From the NCBI RefSeq assembly GCF_900659635.1, contig NZ_CAACVB010000033.1, forward strand, positions 1 through 50,618: DNA of 50,618 nucleotides. Reading direction: 5' to 3'. The stretch comes from Actinomadura roseirufa (GTDB lineage: Bacteria > Actinomycetota > Actinomycetes > Streptosporangiales > Streptosporangiaceae). Each line of letters begins with the position of its first letter. Position 1 is the first letter of the stretch. The notes under the pieces were generated by a model. The model did not search any database. It was given only the letters and a program-made list of their open reading frames with translations, and was not told where the DNA came from. Both the position numbers and the translations under genes were made by a program. This document shows positions 1 through 9,289 of this stretch, in pieces.

Positions 1-57
1 GTGTACACCGTCGGTGATCAATCCGTTATCGGTGTTTCCGCTGGTCAGAGGACCAGG

Positions 58-131
58 TGGGCAGGGGCGGGGTCGAACCGCCGACCTTCCGCTTTTCAGG
101 CGGACGCTCGTACCGACTGAGCTACCTGCCC
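58..131 (-). tRNA. tRNA-Phe (GAA)
   Basis: The minus strand folds into a cloverleaf: a 7-bp acceptor stem GGGCAGG/CCTGCCC, a D arm, an anticodon stem CCGC/GCGG with loop CTGAAAA (anticodon GAA), and a T arm GGCGG-TTCGACC-CCGCC. No CCA is encoded after discriminator A. It lies 23 bp downstream of tRNA-Asp and is probably co-transcribed with it. Confidence 0.97.
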
Positions 132-154
132 AGGACGCGCGTCGGCGCGTCTGG

Positions 155-229
155 CGGTCCTGACGGGATTTGAACCCGCGGCCTCCACCTTGACAGGGTG
201 GCGAGCACTCCTAGCTGCTCCACAGGACC
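155..229 (-). tRNA. tRNA-Asp (GTC)
   Basis: The minus strand gives acceptor GGTCCTG/CAGGACC, anticodon stem CCACC/GGTGG with loop CTGTCAA (anticodon GTC), a T arm with TTCAAAT, and discriminator G. It is the first gene of the tRNA-Asp/tRNA-Phe pair. Confidence 0.97.
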
Positions 230-301
230 TTGCTGCTCCGAGCCTAGCGGCTCCGGAGTGGTGTCCCCGCCGGGCTTCCCCGGTCCTTGGCGACGTCCGA
301 G

Positions 302-331
302 AGCATACGCGATGCCCGAGGACGGCGCCAA
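302..331 (-). promoter_or_regulatory. candidate promoter of the tRNA-Asp/Phe unit
   Basis: On the minus strand TTGGCG (326-331), an 18-bp spacer and TATGCT (302-307) form a sigma-70-like promoter about 70 bp upstream of tRNA-Asp. The 230-524 interval holds this site and otherwise nothing recognisable. The element was found by eye. Confidence 0.5.
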
Positions 332-524
332 CTCGTTAGTGCGGGTTCGAGGCGAGGGCGCGGGGGAGGAGGCGGTAACGGAGAGGTACCGGGGCGATAC
401 CGATCGGGGGCGGGTTCGTCCCCGATGGGGGAGGTGTTTCGCATTTGGGGGGCAGGTTCCTAGTCTGACCCGGGTCAGCGCCGTCCCGCACGGGGCGGTG
501 GAGAGGCGAGAGAGGCCGAGGCGC

Positions 525-1949
525 ATGGTCGAAAAGCTCCCAGACCAGGCAGCGGGGGATTACCAGCGAGAGCTGGGCACACGCCAGATCCAGATGCTGG
601 CGATCGGCGGGACGATCGGGACGGGCTTGTTCCTCGGCGCGGGCGAGAACATCGCCAAGGCCGGGCCGGGGCTGATCCTGACGTACGCCGTCGCCGGGTT
701 CATGTTGTTCTTCGTGATGCGGGCGTTGGGCGAGCTGCTCACGTACCGGCATACGGAGGGAGGGTTCGCGGGGTACGCGCGGGAGTTCCTGGGGCCGTTC
801 TGGGGATACGCCACGACGTGGACTTACTGGATCATCTGGGTGACGACCGGCATGGCGGAACTGACCGCGGCCGGCAAGTACGTCCAGAAGTGGTGGCCGG
901 GGGTCGAGCAGTGGCAGACGGCGCTGGTCGCGCTGGTGGTGCTGTTCGTGGTGAACCTGATCTCGGTGAAGCTCTTCGGGGAGCTCGAGTTCTGGTTCGC
1001 GATGATCAAGGTCGCGGCGATCGTGATGATGATCCTCGTGGGGATCGGGGTGCTGCTGTTCGGGTTCAGCGACGCCGGGAAGACGGCGGAGGTATCGAAC
1101 CTGTGGTCGCACGGCGGGTTCTTCCCCGAGGGGGCCAGCCCGGTCGTGATGACGTTGCAGATGGTGATGTTCGCCTATCTGGGCGTCGAGCTGGTGGGTG
1201 TGACGGCGAGCGAGGCGAAGGAGCCGGAGAAGAACATCCCGCGGGCGATCAACGCGCTGCCGGTGCGGTTCGGGCTGTTCTACCTGGGGTCGCTGCTGGT
1301 GATCCTGTCGGTGGTGCCGTGGACGGAGTTCAAGGGCGGCGCGAGCCCGTTCGTGCTGGCGTTCGACAAGATCGGCATTCCGGGCGGAGGGGACATCGTC
1401 AACTTCGTGGTGCTGACGGCGGCGCTGTCGTCGTGCAACGCGGGCGGGCTGTACTCGACGTCGCGGATGCTGCGGACGGCCGGTGTGAACGGGGACGGGC
1501 CGAAGGCGCTGGCCCGGCTGAGCGGACGGGGCGTCCCGGCGCTCACGGTGGTCATCTCCGCGCTGGTCATGGGGATCGGCGTCGTGGTGAACGCGGTGGT
1601 GCCGGACAAGGCGTTCGAGTACATCACGTCGGTGTCGACGGGTGGGGCGATCCTGGTGTGGACGGTCATCCTGGTGGCGCACATGGCGTACCGGCGGCGG
1701 GTGGCGGCGGGTGAGCTGCCGAAGGCGGCGTACCGGATGCCGTGGGCGCCGTACACGAACTGGATGGTGCTGGCGTTCTTCGTGTTCGTCACGGTGACGA
1801 TCGCGTGGGAGGCCGACACCCGGATCGCGTTGTACGTGATGGCGGGCTGGCTGGTGCTGGTCCTGGCGGGCTGGCCGGTGGTGCGGGCCGCGTCGCGGCG
1901 GGCTCCGGCGGCGCCGGTGACTCCGGCGGAGGAGGGCGCGAGCGCGTGA
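525..1949 (+). CDS. APC-family amino-acid permease (AnsP/CycA/GabP type)
   Basis: Integral-membrane amino-acid/proton symporter of 474 aa, the usual length for the family. The reading frame is open further upstream, but the family N-terminus (YQRELGTRQIQMLAIGGTIG) begins just after the ATG at 525, and a purine-rich AGAGAGG stretch precedes it. The GGTIGTGLFLG motif in the first membrane helix is the substrate-binding signature of the amino acid transporter subfamily. About twelve hydrophobic segments follow, and the C-terminus is Ala/Pro-rich and cytoplasmic. The substrate cannot be fixed from sequence; D-Ser/Ala/Gly, Asn and aromatic permeases are all close. It is monocistronic, bounded downstream by a strong hairpin. 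Confidence 0.93.
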   Translation: MVEKLPDQAAGDYQRELGTRQIQMLAIGGTIGTGLFLGAGENIAKAGPGLILTYAVAGFMLFFVMRALGELLTYRHTEGGFAGYAREFLGPFWGYATTWTYWIIWVTTGMAELTAAGKYVQKWWPGVEQWQTALVALVVLFVVNLISVKLFGELEFWFAMIKVAAIVMMILVGIGVLLFGFSDAGKTAEVSNLWSHGGFFPEGASPVVMTLQMVMFAYLGVELVGVTASEAKEPEKNIPRAINALPVRFGLFYLGSLLVILSVVPWTEFKGGASPFVLAFDKIGIPGGGDIVNFVVLTAALSSCNAGGLYSTSRMLRTAGVNGDGPKALARLSGRGVPALTVVISALVMGIGVVVNAVVPDKAFEYITSVSTGGAILVWTVILVAHMAYRRRVAAGELPKAAYRMPWAPYTNWMVLAFFVFVTVTIAWEADTRIALYVMAGWLVLVLAGWPVVRAASRRAPAAPVTPAEEGASA

Positions 1950-1956
1950 CCCGGTG

Positions 1957-1981
1957 GGGCGCCCCGAGGTTCGGGGCGTCC
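1957..1981 (+). terminator. hairpin terminator after the permease
   Basis: GGGCGCCCCGA / TTCGGGGCGTCC forms a stem of about 11 bp (one G-T wobble) with a 3-nt loop, starting 7 bp after the permease stop. There is no strong U tract, as is common in high-GC actinobacteria. Confidence 0.65.
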
Positions 1982-2096
1982 CGCCGCCGTCACGTATCGT
2001 CACTCTTTGTACATGATCAGCTACCGGGTCGTCACCCTTGCGTCACCGGACGGAATCAGTGTGGGCGTGACATCGTCCAGCTCCCGTGGGGTGAAC

Positions 2097-3026
2097 ATGT
2101 TCCGACGGTACGGTCTCGCGCTCGCCGCGGTCGTGGCCTCGACGACGATCATCGGGTCCGTGGCGGACGCCGCGGCGGATCCGGACCCGGTCGCCCAGGG
2201 TCTCTCCTTCCTCGACGCTCCCGCCCCGCGCCCGGCCCAGCAGACGGCCGAGGCGCTCAGCGCCAGGGTCGCCGACGTCGCGCATCGGGGCGCGTCGGCG
2301 GCCGCTCCCGAGAACACGCTGGCCGCGTTCCGGTCGGCCAAGGCCAAGCACGCGGACGTCTTCGAACTGGACGTCCAGGAGACCAGGGACCACAAGCTGG
2401 TGGTCCTGCACGACTCCACGCTCGCCCGGACGACCAATGCCGAGAGAGTGTATCCGGGCCACGGACCCTGGAAGGTCTCCGGTCTTACTCTGGCTCAGGT
2501 CCGCAAGCTGGACGCGGGCTCCTGGTTCTCTGCGAAGTACAAGGGCGAGCGGGTGCCCACGCTGGCCGAGGTGTTGACGGCGATGGGCGGCAGCGGGCTC
2601 GGCCTGCTGCTGGAGATCAAGAACCCCGCCTCCTATCCGGGGATCGAGCGCCGGATCGCGGCGGAGCTGAAGCGCCACCCGTCGTGGCTGCGCCGGGACT
2701 CGCGGCAGCGCCGGCTGGTCGTCCAGTCGTTCGACTGGGCCTCGGTGCGGCGGTTCCACTCGGTGCTGCCGGCGGTGCCGACGGCCCTGCTCGGCACGCC
2801 CGCCGCCGGCGACCTGCCGGAGCTGGCCCGGTTCGCCGACCAGATCAACCCGCCCTATAAGGGGCTGACGGCGTCCTATGTGAAGAAGGTGCACGCGGCG
2901 CACATGTCGGTACAGACGTGGACGCTGAACGACCGTGCCCGCATGCGCAGGGCGATCGGCCTCGGGGTGGACGGGATCATCACGAACAAGCCGGACGTGC
3001 TGTACGGCGTGCTGAAGGCGTCCTGA
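2097..3026 (+). CDS. secreted glycerophosphodiester phosphodiesterase
   Basis: Hydrolyses glycerophosphodiesters to glycerol-3-phosphate and an alcohol outside the cell. The 309-aa protein begins with a Sec signal peptide (MFRR then a hydrophobic stretch ending near ADAAADP). The GDPD TIM-barrel core carries VAHRGASAAAPENTLAAF (catalytic His and Arg, Glu of PENT), FELDVQ (metal-binding Glu/Asp) and VVLHD (second catalytic His). The conserved C-terminal VQTWTLND and GVDGIITNKPD motifs are intact. The ATG at 2097 is chosen because it gives a clean signal peptide; the in-frame GTG at 2091 is an alternative. Such enzymes often belong to phosphate or phospholipid scavenging, but no Pho box was identified. 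Confidence 0.93.
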   Translation: MFRRYGLALAAVVASTTIIGSVADAAADPDPVAQGLSFLDAPAPRPAQQTAEALSARVADVAHRGASAAAPENTLAAFRSAKAKHADVFELDVQETRDHKLVVLHDSTLARTTNAERVYPGHGPWKVSGLTLAQVRKLDAGSWFSAKYKGERVPTLAEVLTAMGGSGLGLLLEIKNPASYPGIERRIAAELKRHPSWLRRDSRQRRLVVQSFDWASVRRFHSVLPAVPTALLGTPAAGDLPELARFADQINPPYKGLTASYVKKVHAAHMSVQTWTLNDRARMRRAIGLGVDGIITNKPDVLYGVLKAS

Positions 3027-3033
3027 GGCCGTC

Positions 3034-3921
3034 TCAGGGCGGGGGGAGCAGGGCGCGGAAGCGTGACGTCAGGGCCTGCGCGGCGGGGCTGCGCGGGCCC
3101 TCGGCGCGCCAGGCGAGCGCGATCCTGGCGTGCAGCCGGGGGCGGACGATCGGCATGACGTGCAGTTCGCCGGAGTGGAACCGGGCGGCGGAGGCGGGCA
3201 GGATCGCGACGCCCAGCCCGTGCGCGGCGAGCTGGGCCAGGACGGGCGGTCCCCCGGCCTCGAACGCGACGCGGGGCCGCAGCCCGGCGGCCGCGCACGC
3301 CTCGTCCAGGAGGGTGCGCATCCCGGCGCCCTTCGGCAGGCTGACGAGGTCCCGCGCGGCGAGGGACCGGAGCGTGATCGTGGGGCGGCCGGCGAGGGGG
3401 TCGTCCGGCGCGACGGCGGCGTAGAGGTTCTCCTCGATGACGACCTGCGTCCGCAGGCCCTCCGGCGGGGTGTCGCCGAGGCTGAGGAAGGCGAGGTCGA
3501 CGTCCCCGTCGCGCAGCGCGCCGATGAGGGTGACGGTGTCCCGCTGGGCGACCGTGATCTCCACGTCCGGATGGTCGCGGTGGAACGCGGCGATCATGCC
3601 GGGCAGGTCGAGGAGCTCGATCCAGTCGATGATGCCGACGGTGACGTGCCCGCGCAGCAGGCCGGTCAGCTCGTCCACGGCCAGCCGGGCGCCCTCGACG
3701 GCGGCGAGCGCGGCCCGCGCGTAGGGCAGCACGGCCGCGCCGACCTCGGTCAGCCGGACGGTGCGTCCGGAGCGGTCGAGGAGCGGCTGGCCGAGCTCGC
3801 GTTCGAGCTGGCGGATCTGCGCGCTGACGCCCGGCTGGGCCACGTGCAGCCGGGCCGCGGCCTTGGTGAAGCCGGCCTCCTCCGTCACCGCCACGAAGTA
3901 CTCAAGCTGGCGCAGCTCCAT
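3034..3921 (-). CDS. LysR-family transcriptional regulator
   Basis: DNA-binding regulator of 295 aa. Residues 1-60 are the LysR winged helix-turn-helix (MELRQLEYFVAVTEEAGFTK, then AQPGVSAQIRQLERELGQPL). Residues 90-290 form the two-lobed LysR substrate-binding domain (GHVTVGIIDW and AFLSLGD). It is convergent with the GDPD gene, with a 7-bp gap, and divergent from the histidine kinase across a 235-bp spacer. LysR proteins often control the divergent neighbour, so the kinase or the locus itself is the obvious candidate target. The ligand is unknown. Confidence 0.92.
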   Translation of the reverse strand: MELRQLEYFVAVTEEAGFTKAAARLHVAQPGVSAQIRQLERELGQPLLDRSGRTVRLTEVGAAVLPYARAALAAVEGARLAVDELTGLLRGHVTVGIIDWIELLDLPGMIAAFHRDHPDVEITVAQRDTVTLIGALRDGDVDLAFLSLGDTPPEGLRTQVVIEENLYAAVAPDDPLAGRPTITLRSLAARDLVSLPKGAGMRTLLDEACAAAGLRPRVAFEAGGPPVLAQLAAHGLGVAILPASAARFHSGELHVMPIVRPRLHARIALAWRAEGPRSPAAQALTSRFRALLPPP

Positions 3922-4156
3922 AATCGGGGATGCTAACAGTGGGTGGTTCCAGCGCCCGGAGTTCTGCGGATCCGGTCCGGCCGGACCGCGCCAAGGGCAC
4001 CGGCCCCGATCTCTCGCGGACGGCGTCTTCGCAGGTCAGCGAATGGAACCGGGTGGTGCCGGTGGACCATTTCTTTGACCTCTCTTGGCCGGGGCCCTCC
4101 CGTTCTCAGGACTGTTTCCGGTCTGGCGGGTGATGACCTCACCTGCGGGAGGTCGG

Positions 4157-5509
4157 GTGAACGGACGGCGCACATGGTCCATACGGGTGCGGATGACCGT
4201 CGTGGCCGCGGCGGTCACCGTCACGGTGTGTGCGGTCCTGGCCGTGCTGATCGTCGTGGGCGCGCGGAGCCGGACCGCCGACCACCGGCGGGATCGGGCC
4301 ACCTCGGCCGCGCTGGAGCTGGTGTACCAGCTCAAGGGGAACCGGGCGCCGCGCGAGCCACTGGCGCCGCGGGGGATCGGCCTGCAGGTCGTGGACGCGG
4401 GGCGGCGGCCCGTCGCCGCGACGCGGGCGCTGCTCGGCAAGGGGCCGATCGCCTCGTTCATGCCGGCCAAGGGGGACGTGTACGCCGACCGGGTGCTCTG
4501 CCCGCCGGAAGGCCTCAGGGGCTGCCACTCGATCGTCGCGTTCCGGGTGTACCACCCGGGCGGGGACTGGACGGTCTACTCCGCCTCCAAGACCACGCCC
4601 TGGTACGTCAGCTCCAGCCTGGTCACGTTCCTCGCCGGTACCTCGCTGCTGGTGGTGCTGCTGGCGTCCCTGCGGACCTGGCGGACGGTGGACCGGACCC
4701 TCGCGCCGGTGGACGCGATCCGCGCCGAGCTGACCGAGATCACCGCGCGGCGGTCGGGGCACCGGGTGCCGGTGCCGGAGAACCGGGACGAGATCCGCCG
4801 GCTGGCCGAGGCCGCGAACGCCACGCTCGACCGGCTGGACGCGGCGCTGGAGCGGCAGCGCAGCTTCACCTCCGACGCCTCGCACGACCTGCGCAGCCCG
4901 ATCGCCGCCGCGCGCGCCCAGCTGGAGGAGGCGCTGATGTACCCGGCGGAGGTGGACTGGCCGCAGACGGGCCGGTCGGTGCTGCAGAGCCTCGACCGGC
5001 TGCAGGCGATCGTGACGGACCTGCTGGAGCTGGCCCGTCTGGACGCGGGGAAGTGGAACGACAGCGAGACCATCGATCTCGCGGCGATGGTCACCATCGA
5101 GCTGGCGCGGACCGAGCGGAGCAAGCGGGTCGTGACGCACCTGCGGGACGGCGTGAGCGTGCGCGGTGACCGGCTGCGGCTCGTCCGGCTGCTGACGAAC
5201 CTGCTCGACAACGCCGAGCGGCACGCGGAGACGCGGATCGACATCATGGTGCGGCAGGAGGACGGCATGGCGGTGCTGGAGGTGCGCGACGACGGCGCCG
5301 GCATCGCCGAGGCGGACCGGGAGATCGTGTTCCAGCGCTTCGCGCGGCTGCCGGCGGGGCGGGCGAAGGACGCGAGCGGCACGGGGCTCGGCCTGCCCAT
5401 CGCGCGTGAGATCGCCCGCTCGCACGGCGGCGACCTCACGCTGGAGGACAGCGACGGCGGCGCGCGATTCGTCATGCGCATCCCGATGGACGGCCGTGCC
5501 GGGAAATGA
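4157..5509 (+). CDS. orphan sensor histidine kinase
   Basis: Membrane two-component sensor of 450 aa from the GTG start. That start is preferred over the upstream ATG at 4133 because GGGAGG lies 4 bp before it. Features in order: a TM helix near residues 10-32, an extracytoplasmic domain of about 110 aa with a Cys pair, a second TM near 155-177, HAMP, HisKA with the phospho-acceptor in FTSDASHDLRSPIA, and HATPase_c with the N box LLTNLLDNAERHA, DDGAGI (G1) and GTGLGLPIAREI (G2). No response regulator is adjacent, so the partner must be elsewhere. A perfect hairpin follows the stop. Confidence 0.92.
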   Translation: MNGRRTWSIRVRMTVVAAAVTVTVCAVLAVLIVVGARSRTADHRRDRATSAALELVYQLKGNRAPREPLAPRGIGLQVVDAGRRPVAATRALLGKGPIASFMPAKGDVYADRVLCPPEGLRGCHSIVAFRVYHPGGDWTVYSASKTTPWYVSSSLVTFLAGTSLLVVLLASLRTWRTVDRTLAPVDAIRAELTEITARRSGHRVPVPENRDEIRRLAEAANATLDRLDAALERQRSFTSDASHDLRSPIAAARAQLEEALMYPAEVDWPQTGRSVLQSLDRLQAIVTDLLELARLDAGKWNDSETIDLAAMVTIELARTERSKRVVTHLRDGVSVRGDRLRLVRLLTNLLDNAERHAETRIDIMVRQEDGMAVLEVRDDGAGIAEADREIVFQRFARLPAGRAKDASGTGLGLPIAREIARSHGGDLTLEDSDGGARFVMRIPMDGRAGK

Positions 5510-5512
5510 AGA

Positions 5513-5534
5513 ACCCCGCGGCACGGCGCGGGGT
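5513..5534 (+). terminator. hairpin terminator after the histidine kinase
   Basis: ACCCCGCG - GCACGG - CGCGGGGT is a perfect 8-bp stem with a 6-nt loop, 3 bp after the kinase stop. It also sits downstream of the convergent cyclase-domain gene and may serve both strands. Confidence 0.7.
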
Positions 5535-5622
5535 CGGCCGATGGGACGGGGCCCGGCCGGGTCGGGGCAACCGGTCCGAGGCGGGCCCGCGCGAGGAACG
5601 GGCCGCGGGCGATCGGTGGCGG

Positions 5623-7320
5623 TCAGGGAGGGGACGCGCCCAGCAGGTGCATCCAGCCGTGGACGTCGGTGTTCTTGACGCGGCAGTGCACCGGTTCGTA
5701 GTCGGCGGCGTCCACGTAGCCGGGGCTGTGCGCGATGACGGACTCGTAGACGAAGGACGAGGCGATGAACCCGAGGTCGGCGCCGGTCGCGGCCAGCCGC
5801 TCCTTCAGGACGCGGGCGTCCAGCAGCCGGGCGGCCTGGATGACGGGCCAGCCCGCCACGCCCTCGGTGTCGGGCGTCACCGGGCCGACGTGCAGCGCGA
5901 GCCGGAGCTGGATGCGCACGGCCCGGCTGGAGCGGCGGTTGTGGCGGCGCAGCAGCGCGGCGAGGCGGGCGATGAGCGGGTCGATGACGGCGGTGGTGGG
6001 CATCCGGGGCGGGACGACGATGAGGGCGCCGTCGCCGCGGTCCTCGGCGTGGCAGTCGTCCCAGGGGACCTTCGACTCCTCGAACGCCTCGCGCAGGAAC
6101 CGGTACATGGCGGCGCGCATTTCGAGCCGGTCGTCGTCGTCGCGGTGGACGGTGTCGCTGAACCCGGCGATGTCGGTGAACATGATCGTGCAGTTCTGGC
6201 CCGCCCAGGACGGCGTGGCCGGGACGGTGGGCGCGGTCGGCTCCAGAGACGCCATGCCCGGACCGGCGCCGGACGGGGTGACGGCGATCGGCTGCGCGGC
6301 CATGGCCTGAGCCGTGACATGGGCCGTGGGATGCACACCATGGGCGGACGGGCCGTTCTGGCACACCGCAGGGGGATGCCATCCGTGCGGATACGTCGCG
6401 TAGGGGACGGCCGCGCAGAAATGCGGGGCGTGCGGATAAGACGAGCAGAGATTGGGTCCGAACGGGTTCGCTGCATAGTGGGGCGCGGTCGCGTACCGCT
6501 GCGGGGGACCGTACTGCGCGGCCGGGCCGTACGGATGCGTCACCTGGTAGGGCCCAGCGCCATAGGAGACGGGGCCATAGGAGACGGTGCCAAGGGACGC
6601 GGCTCCGTGGGCCTGCTGTGACGGCGCCGCGTGCCCCTCGGTCATCCGCTTGTACATCTCCTGCTCCAGCACGCCCAGGACACGTGGATGGTCGGTCAGG
6701 TATGCGGCGAACTCCCGCGTGGTCATGCGCAGGGCATGGACGTCGTCGATGGCGACGACGGTCGCCGACCGCTGCCGCAGCAGCAGGGCGGCGCGTTCGC
6801 CGATGATGTCGCCCGGACCCCGGAGGGCGATGATGCGCTCGTCGCCCTCCTGCTCGACGCACACCCTGATCCAGCCGGAGCGGATCACCAGCAGGTGGTC
6901 GGCGGTCTGGCCTTCGTGCCAGAGGACATCGCCAAGGGGGAAGACGGCCTCGCTGGCGGAGACGGTGAGGTCGGTCCGCTCCAGCGGGGTGAGGGCCTGC
7001 CAGAATCCGCGTCCCGTGGAGGCGGCCGCCTGGTGGCCGTTTCCGGCCGCCCACGCGGCGTGACGGAAGGTGCCGGCCTCCCGGTCGCCGTGCGCGGGGG
7101 TTCCGGTGCCCGCCCAGGCCGGGCGGGCGGCGACGCCCGGTACGACGGCCTCGGGCTCGGCCGGCCCGTCCTGGGGCGCCTGGGCGGGAACCGCCGGTGC
7201 CGCGGGCTCGGCGCCTCGCGGTTCCGGAACCGCGGGGACGGCGGCGTCCGCCGTGAGCGGCGCGGGCTGGTCGGGGTCGCCCCGGTGGTCGGGGTCGTGC
7301 CGATGGTCACGTTCGGCCAT
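5623..7320 (-). CDS. cyclic-nucleotide-binding domain / class III cyclase-homology protein
   Basis: Putative nucleotide second-messenger protein of 565 aa. Order: an acidic/Pro-rich N-terminus (1-115); a cNMP-binding (CAP_ED) domain about 125-245 with FPLGDVLWHEGQTADHLLVI and the phosphate-cassette-like PGDIIGERAALLLRQRSATV; a low-complexity Tyr/Pro/Gly/His-rich linker of about 120 residues; and a class III nucleotidyl cyclase domain about 375-565. FTDIAGFS and GDGALIV supply the two metal-binding aspartates. The usual catalytic NxxxR near the end reads IQAAR, so the Asn is missing and activity is uncertain. The start at 7320 has a GAGGGGGG ribosome site; the longer open frame lacks one. No HTH was found, so it is not a CRP regulator. 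Confidence 0.85.
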   Translation of the reverse strand: MAERDHRHDPDHRGDPDQPAPLTADAAVPAVPEPRGAEPAAPAVPAQAPQDGPAEPEAVVPGVAARPAWAGTGTPAHGDREAGTFRHAAWAAGNGHQAAASTGRGFWQALTPLERTDLTVSASEAVFPLGDVLWHEGQTADHLLVIRSGWIRVCVEQEGDERIIALRGPGDIIGERAALLLRQRSATVVAIDDVHALRMTTREFAAYLTDHPRVLGVLEQEMYKRMTEGHAAPSQQAHGAASLGTVSYGPVSYGAGPYQVTHPYGPAAQYGPPQRYATAPHYAANPFGPNLCSSYPHAPHFCAAVPYATYPHGWHPPAVCQNGPSAHGVHPTAHVTAQAMAAQPIAVTPSGAGPGMASLEPTAPTVPATPSWAGQNCTIMFTDIAGFSDTVHRDDDDRLEMRAAMYRFLREAFEESKVPWDDCHAEDRGDGALIVVPPRMPTTAVIDPLIARLAALLRRHNRRSSRAVRIQLRLALHVGPVTPDTEGVAGWPVIQAARLLDARVLKERLAATGADLGFIASSFVYESVIAHSPGYVDAADYEPVHCRVKNTDVHGWMHLLGASPP

Positions 7321-8105
7321 CACCGCACCCCCCTCATGCCCGGACGGAGGTCTGCGGATGGAAGCGAGGGACGGTTCTGCTGACTTGACTCCATGACGAG
7401 TACCCCAAGCCTTGAAAGCGCGCCTCCGGTGCCGCGGGCGGAGGGACGACGCCTCGAGTGCCCACTCGAGATCCGTCCGCCGGTGTGACCGAAGTCGCAT
7501 CACCTATAGCCCCTGCCGCGTGATCGCGGTTAGACTGGGTGAGTCCGCAGGGAGCGTTTTGCCTGGTCAGCACGGGTGTCTCTGCGTTTTCGCAGCGCAG
7601 CCCGTGGCCCGGCGCTCGTTTCTCGCGGTCCCCAGAGTCGCTCACGCTTTCCGCCGGTCGTCCTGGCCGCCAAACCGGGATCGGCGGGAGGTGGGAGCGA
7701 CTCTCATTGTGTCCGAAGTGTGGATTCCGGTTACCTCCTGATCGGCCCCCGCCGTGCCGAGGGATGCTGCGGGGTGCCGGGGCCGGACGTCAGGTGAACA
7801 CCGCCCCCGTACTGTCCGGTACTCACCCTGTGTGAGGAAAATCGTCGCTTCGAGCTCGCAGACCGTCCTATGGCTCTGTGAAGCCTGCTAATCTGCTACC
7901 TAGCACGCTACAACATAGTTCGCCGACATGCAGCACACTGCCAGCTCCAGTTGTGAATTCCAGCGACGTGACGGGGCGGGGACCGTGGAATCGGGGTCCG
8001 GCGGCCCGGGCACATCACGGAGTGCCGTCATGTACTCCGCCATGTCGCCGGATGCCAGCTGGCAGACGGGCTGCTGGCAATGACGACATAGGGTGAGCGA
8101 TTCAG
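7321..8105. other. intergenic region between divergent genes, with a palindrome
   Basis: These 785 bp separate the divergent cyclase-domain and XRE genes. At 7453-7470 CTCGAGTG-CC-CACTCGAG is a perfect 8+8 inverted repeat, a plausible operator about 135 bp upstream of the cyclase-domain start. No credible coding sequence or RNA gene was recognised in the rest. Confidence 0.5.
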
Positions 8106-8975
8106 ATGACAAGTGACCAGGGCCCCATCGTCCAGAGCGCGCTGCTGCGCACCGAGCTCGTCCGGCTCCGCAAGGAGAAAGGGATGACGCAGGAGCAGGT
8201 GGCGGGCACGCTCGAATGGTCCCCGTCGAAGCTCATCAGGGTCGAGGGGGGCAAGAACTCGATCACCCGCACCGATCTCCAGGCCCTGCTGAGGGTGTAC
8301 GACGTCGTCTCGGAGAGCCGCCAGGAGAAGCTGCAGGCGCTCGCCCGCGGGGCGCGCGAGCCCGCCTGGTGGCAGGCGTACCGGGGCGAGTTCGACGACT
8401 CCTTCCTCGCGTTCGTGGGGTACGCCGCCGGCGCGTCCTACATCCGGCACTTCCACGGGACCGTGGTCCCGGGCCTGCTGCAGACGGAGCAGTACGCGCA
8501 GGTGCTCTCCACCGGCATGGTCTCCCCGCAGCAGCAGGCGTTCGGTGTGAAGCTGCGGATGCAGCGCCAGCAGGAGCTCGCCAAGCGCGAGAACCCGCCG
8601 CGGCAGCACTACATCCTCGACGAGGCGGTCATCCGCCGGCACGTCGGCATCAAGATCGACCCGGCGATCATGCCCGACCAGCTCCGGCGCATCGCCGACG
8701 CCGCCGACGGAGACGAGCACGTGACCGTCCGCGTGATCCCGTTCAAGGTGGGCGCCCATCTCGGCCTGCTCGGCCCGTTCACGCTGCTGGAGTTCGACGG
8801 CGCCTTGGACGACGTCCTCTACCTGGAGGGACGGTCGGGCGCCAACGCCATGATCAACGACGACGAGCGGGTCGCCGAGTACCGCGACAGCTTCGAGATC
8901 CTGCTGGACGAGGCCCTGCCGCCCGAGAAGTCGGTCGCGCTGATCCGGCAGGCCGCCGAGGACCTGATGGAGTGA
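8106..8975 (+). CDS. XRE-family regulator with DUF5753 domain (WhiJ-like)
   Basis: 289-aa DNA-binding protein. The N-terminal helix-turn-helix (about 15-70: LRTELVRLRKEKGMTQEQVA and SPSKLIRVEGGKNSI) is followed by the DUF5753 domain (about 95-285) with the marker segments VPGLLQTEQYA, ILDEAVIRRHVG and VRVIPFKVGAHLG. Such proteins are numerous in streptomycetes and relatives and typically act with a small DUF397 partner, affecting development or antibiotic production (WhiJ, AbaA-type loci). The DUF397 gene here lies 314 bp downstream on the same strand. Confidence 0.92.
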   Translation: MTSDQGPIVQSALLRTELVRLRKEKGMTQEQVAGTLEWSPSKLIRVEGGKNSITRTDLQALLRVYDVVSESRQEKLQALARGAREPAWWQAYRGEFDDSFLAFVGYAAGASYIRHFHGTVVPGLLQTEQYAQVLSTGMVSPQQQAFGVKLRMQRQQELAKRENPPRQHYILDEAVIRRHVGIKIDPAIMPDQLRRIADAADGDEHVTVRVIPFKVGAHLGLLGPFTLLEFDGALDDVLYLEGRSGANAMINDDERVAEYRDSFEILLDEALPPEKSVALIRQAAEDLME

Positions 8976-9148
8976 CCCGGCCGGCCCAGTGACCTGGCCG
9001 TTGACCCGGCGGGCCGAGCCGGCGCAGCGGCCCGCCCCGCGGCCGGCGCCCGTGTTCGCGAGCGGAGGTGACGCCCACCGACAGACCCACAAGGCGAGTC
9101 GCCGTCATAGCACGCACAGTGATCTTGTGTTCCCTTGTAGGCGGGATA

Positions 9149-9166
9149 AGTGAAACCGTTTACACT
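9149..9166 (+). promoter_or_regulatory. imperfect palindrome upstream of the DUF397 gene
   Basis: AGTGAAACCGTTTACACT matches its own reverse complement at 14 of 18 positions, with AGTG/CACT arms. It lies about 125 bp before the DUF397 start in an AT-richer stretch, and it is a candidate site for the adjacent XRE regulator. Confidence 0.4.
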
Positions 9167-9289
9167 CGTGATCGGGAAAATTTCCACAAGGTCGTGGTTC
9201 GTTGTGCCCGGCTCGGCTCTCGCCGGCGGGTTCTTCTTGCCCGATCGGCCGGCGAGACGCACCCGCCCGCAACGGATGGAGGGTTGCAG

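Noticed and set aside
4139..7054. 971-codon minus-strand frame across the histidine kinase
   Set aside because: It crosses two real genes on opposite strands, is Arg/Pro-rich and has no recognisable domain.
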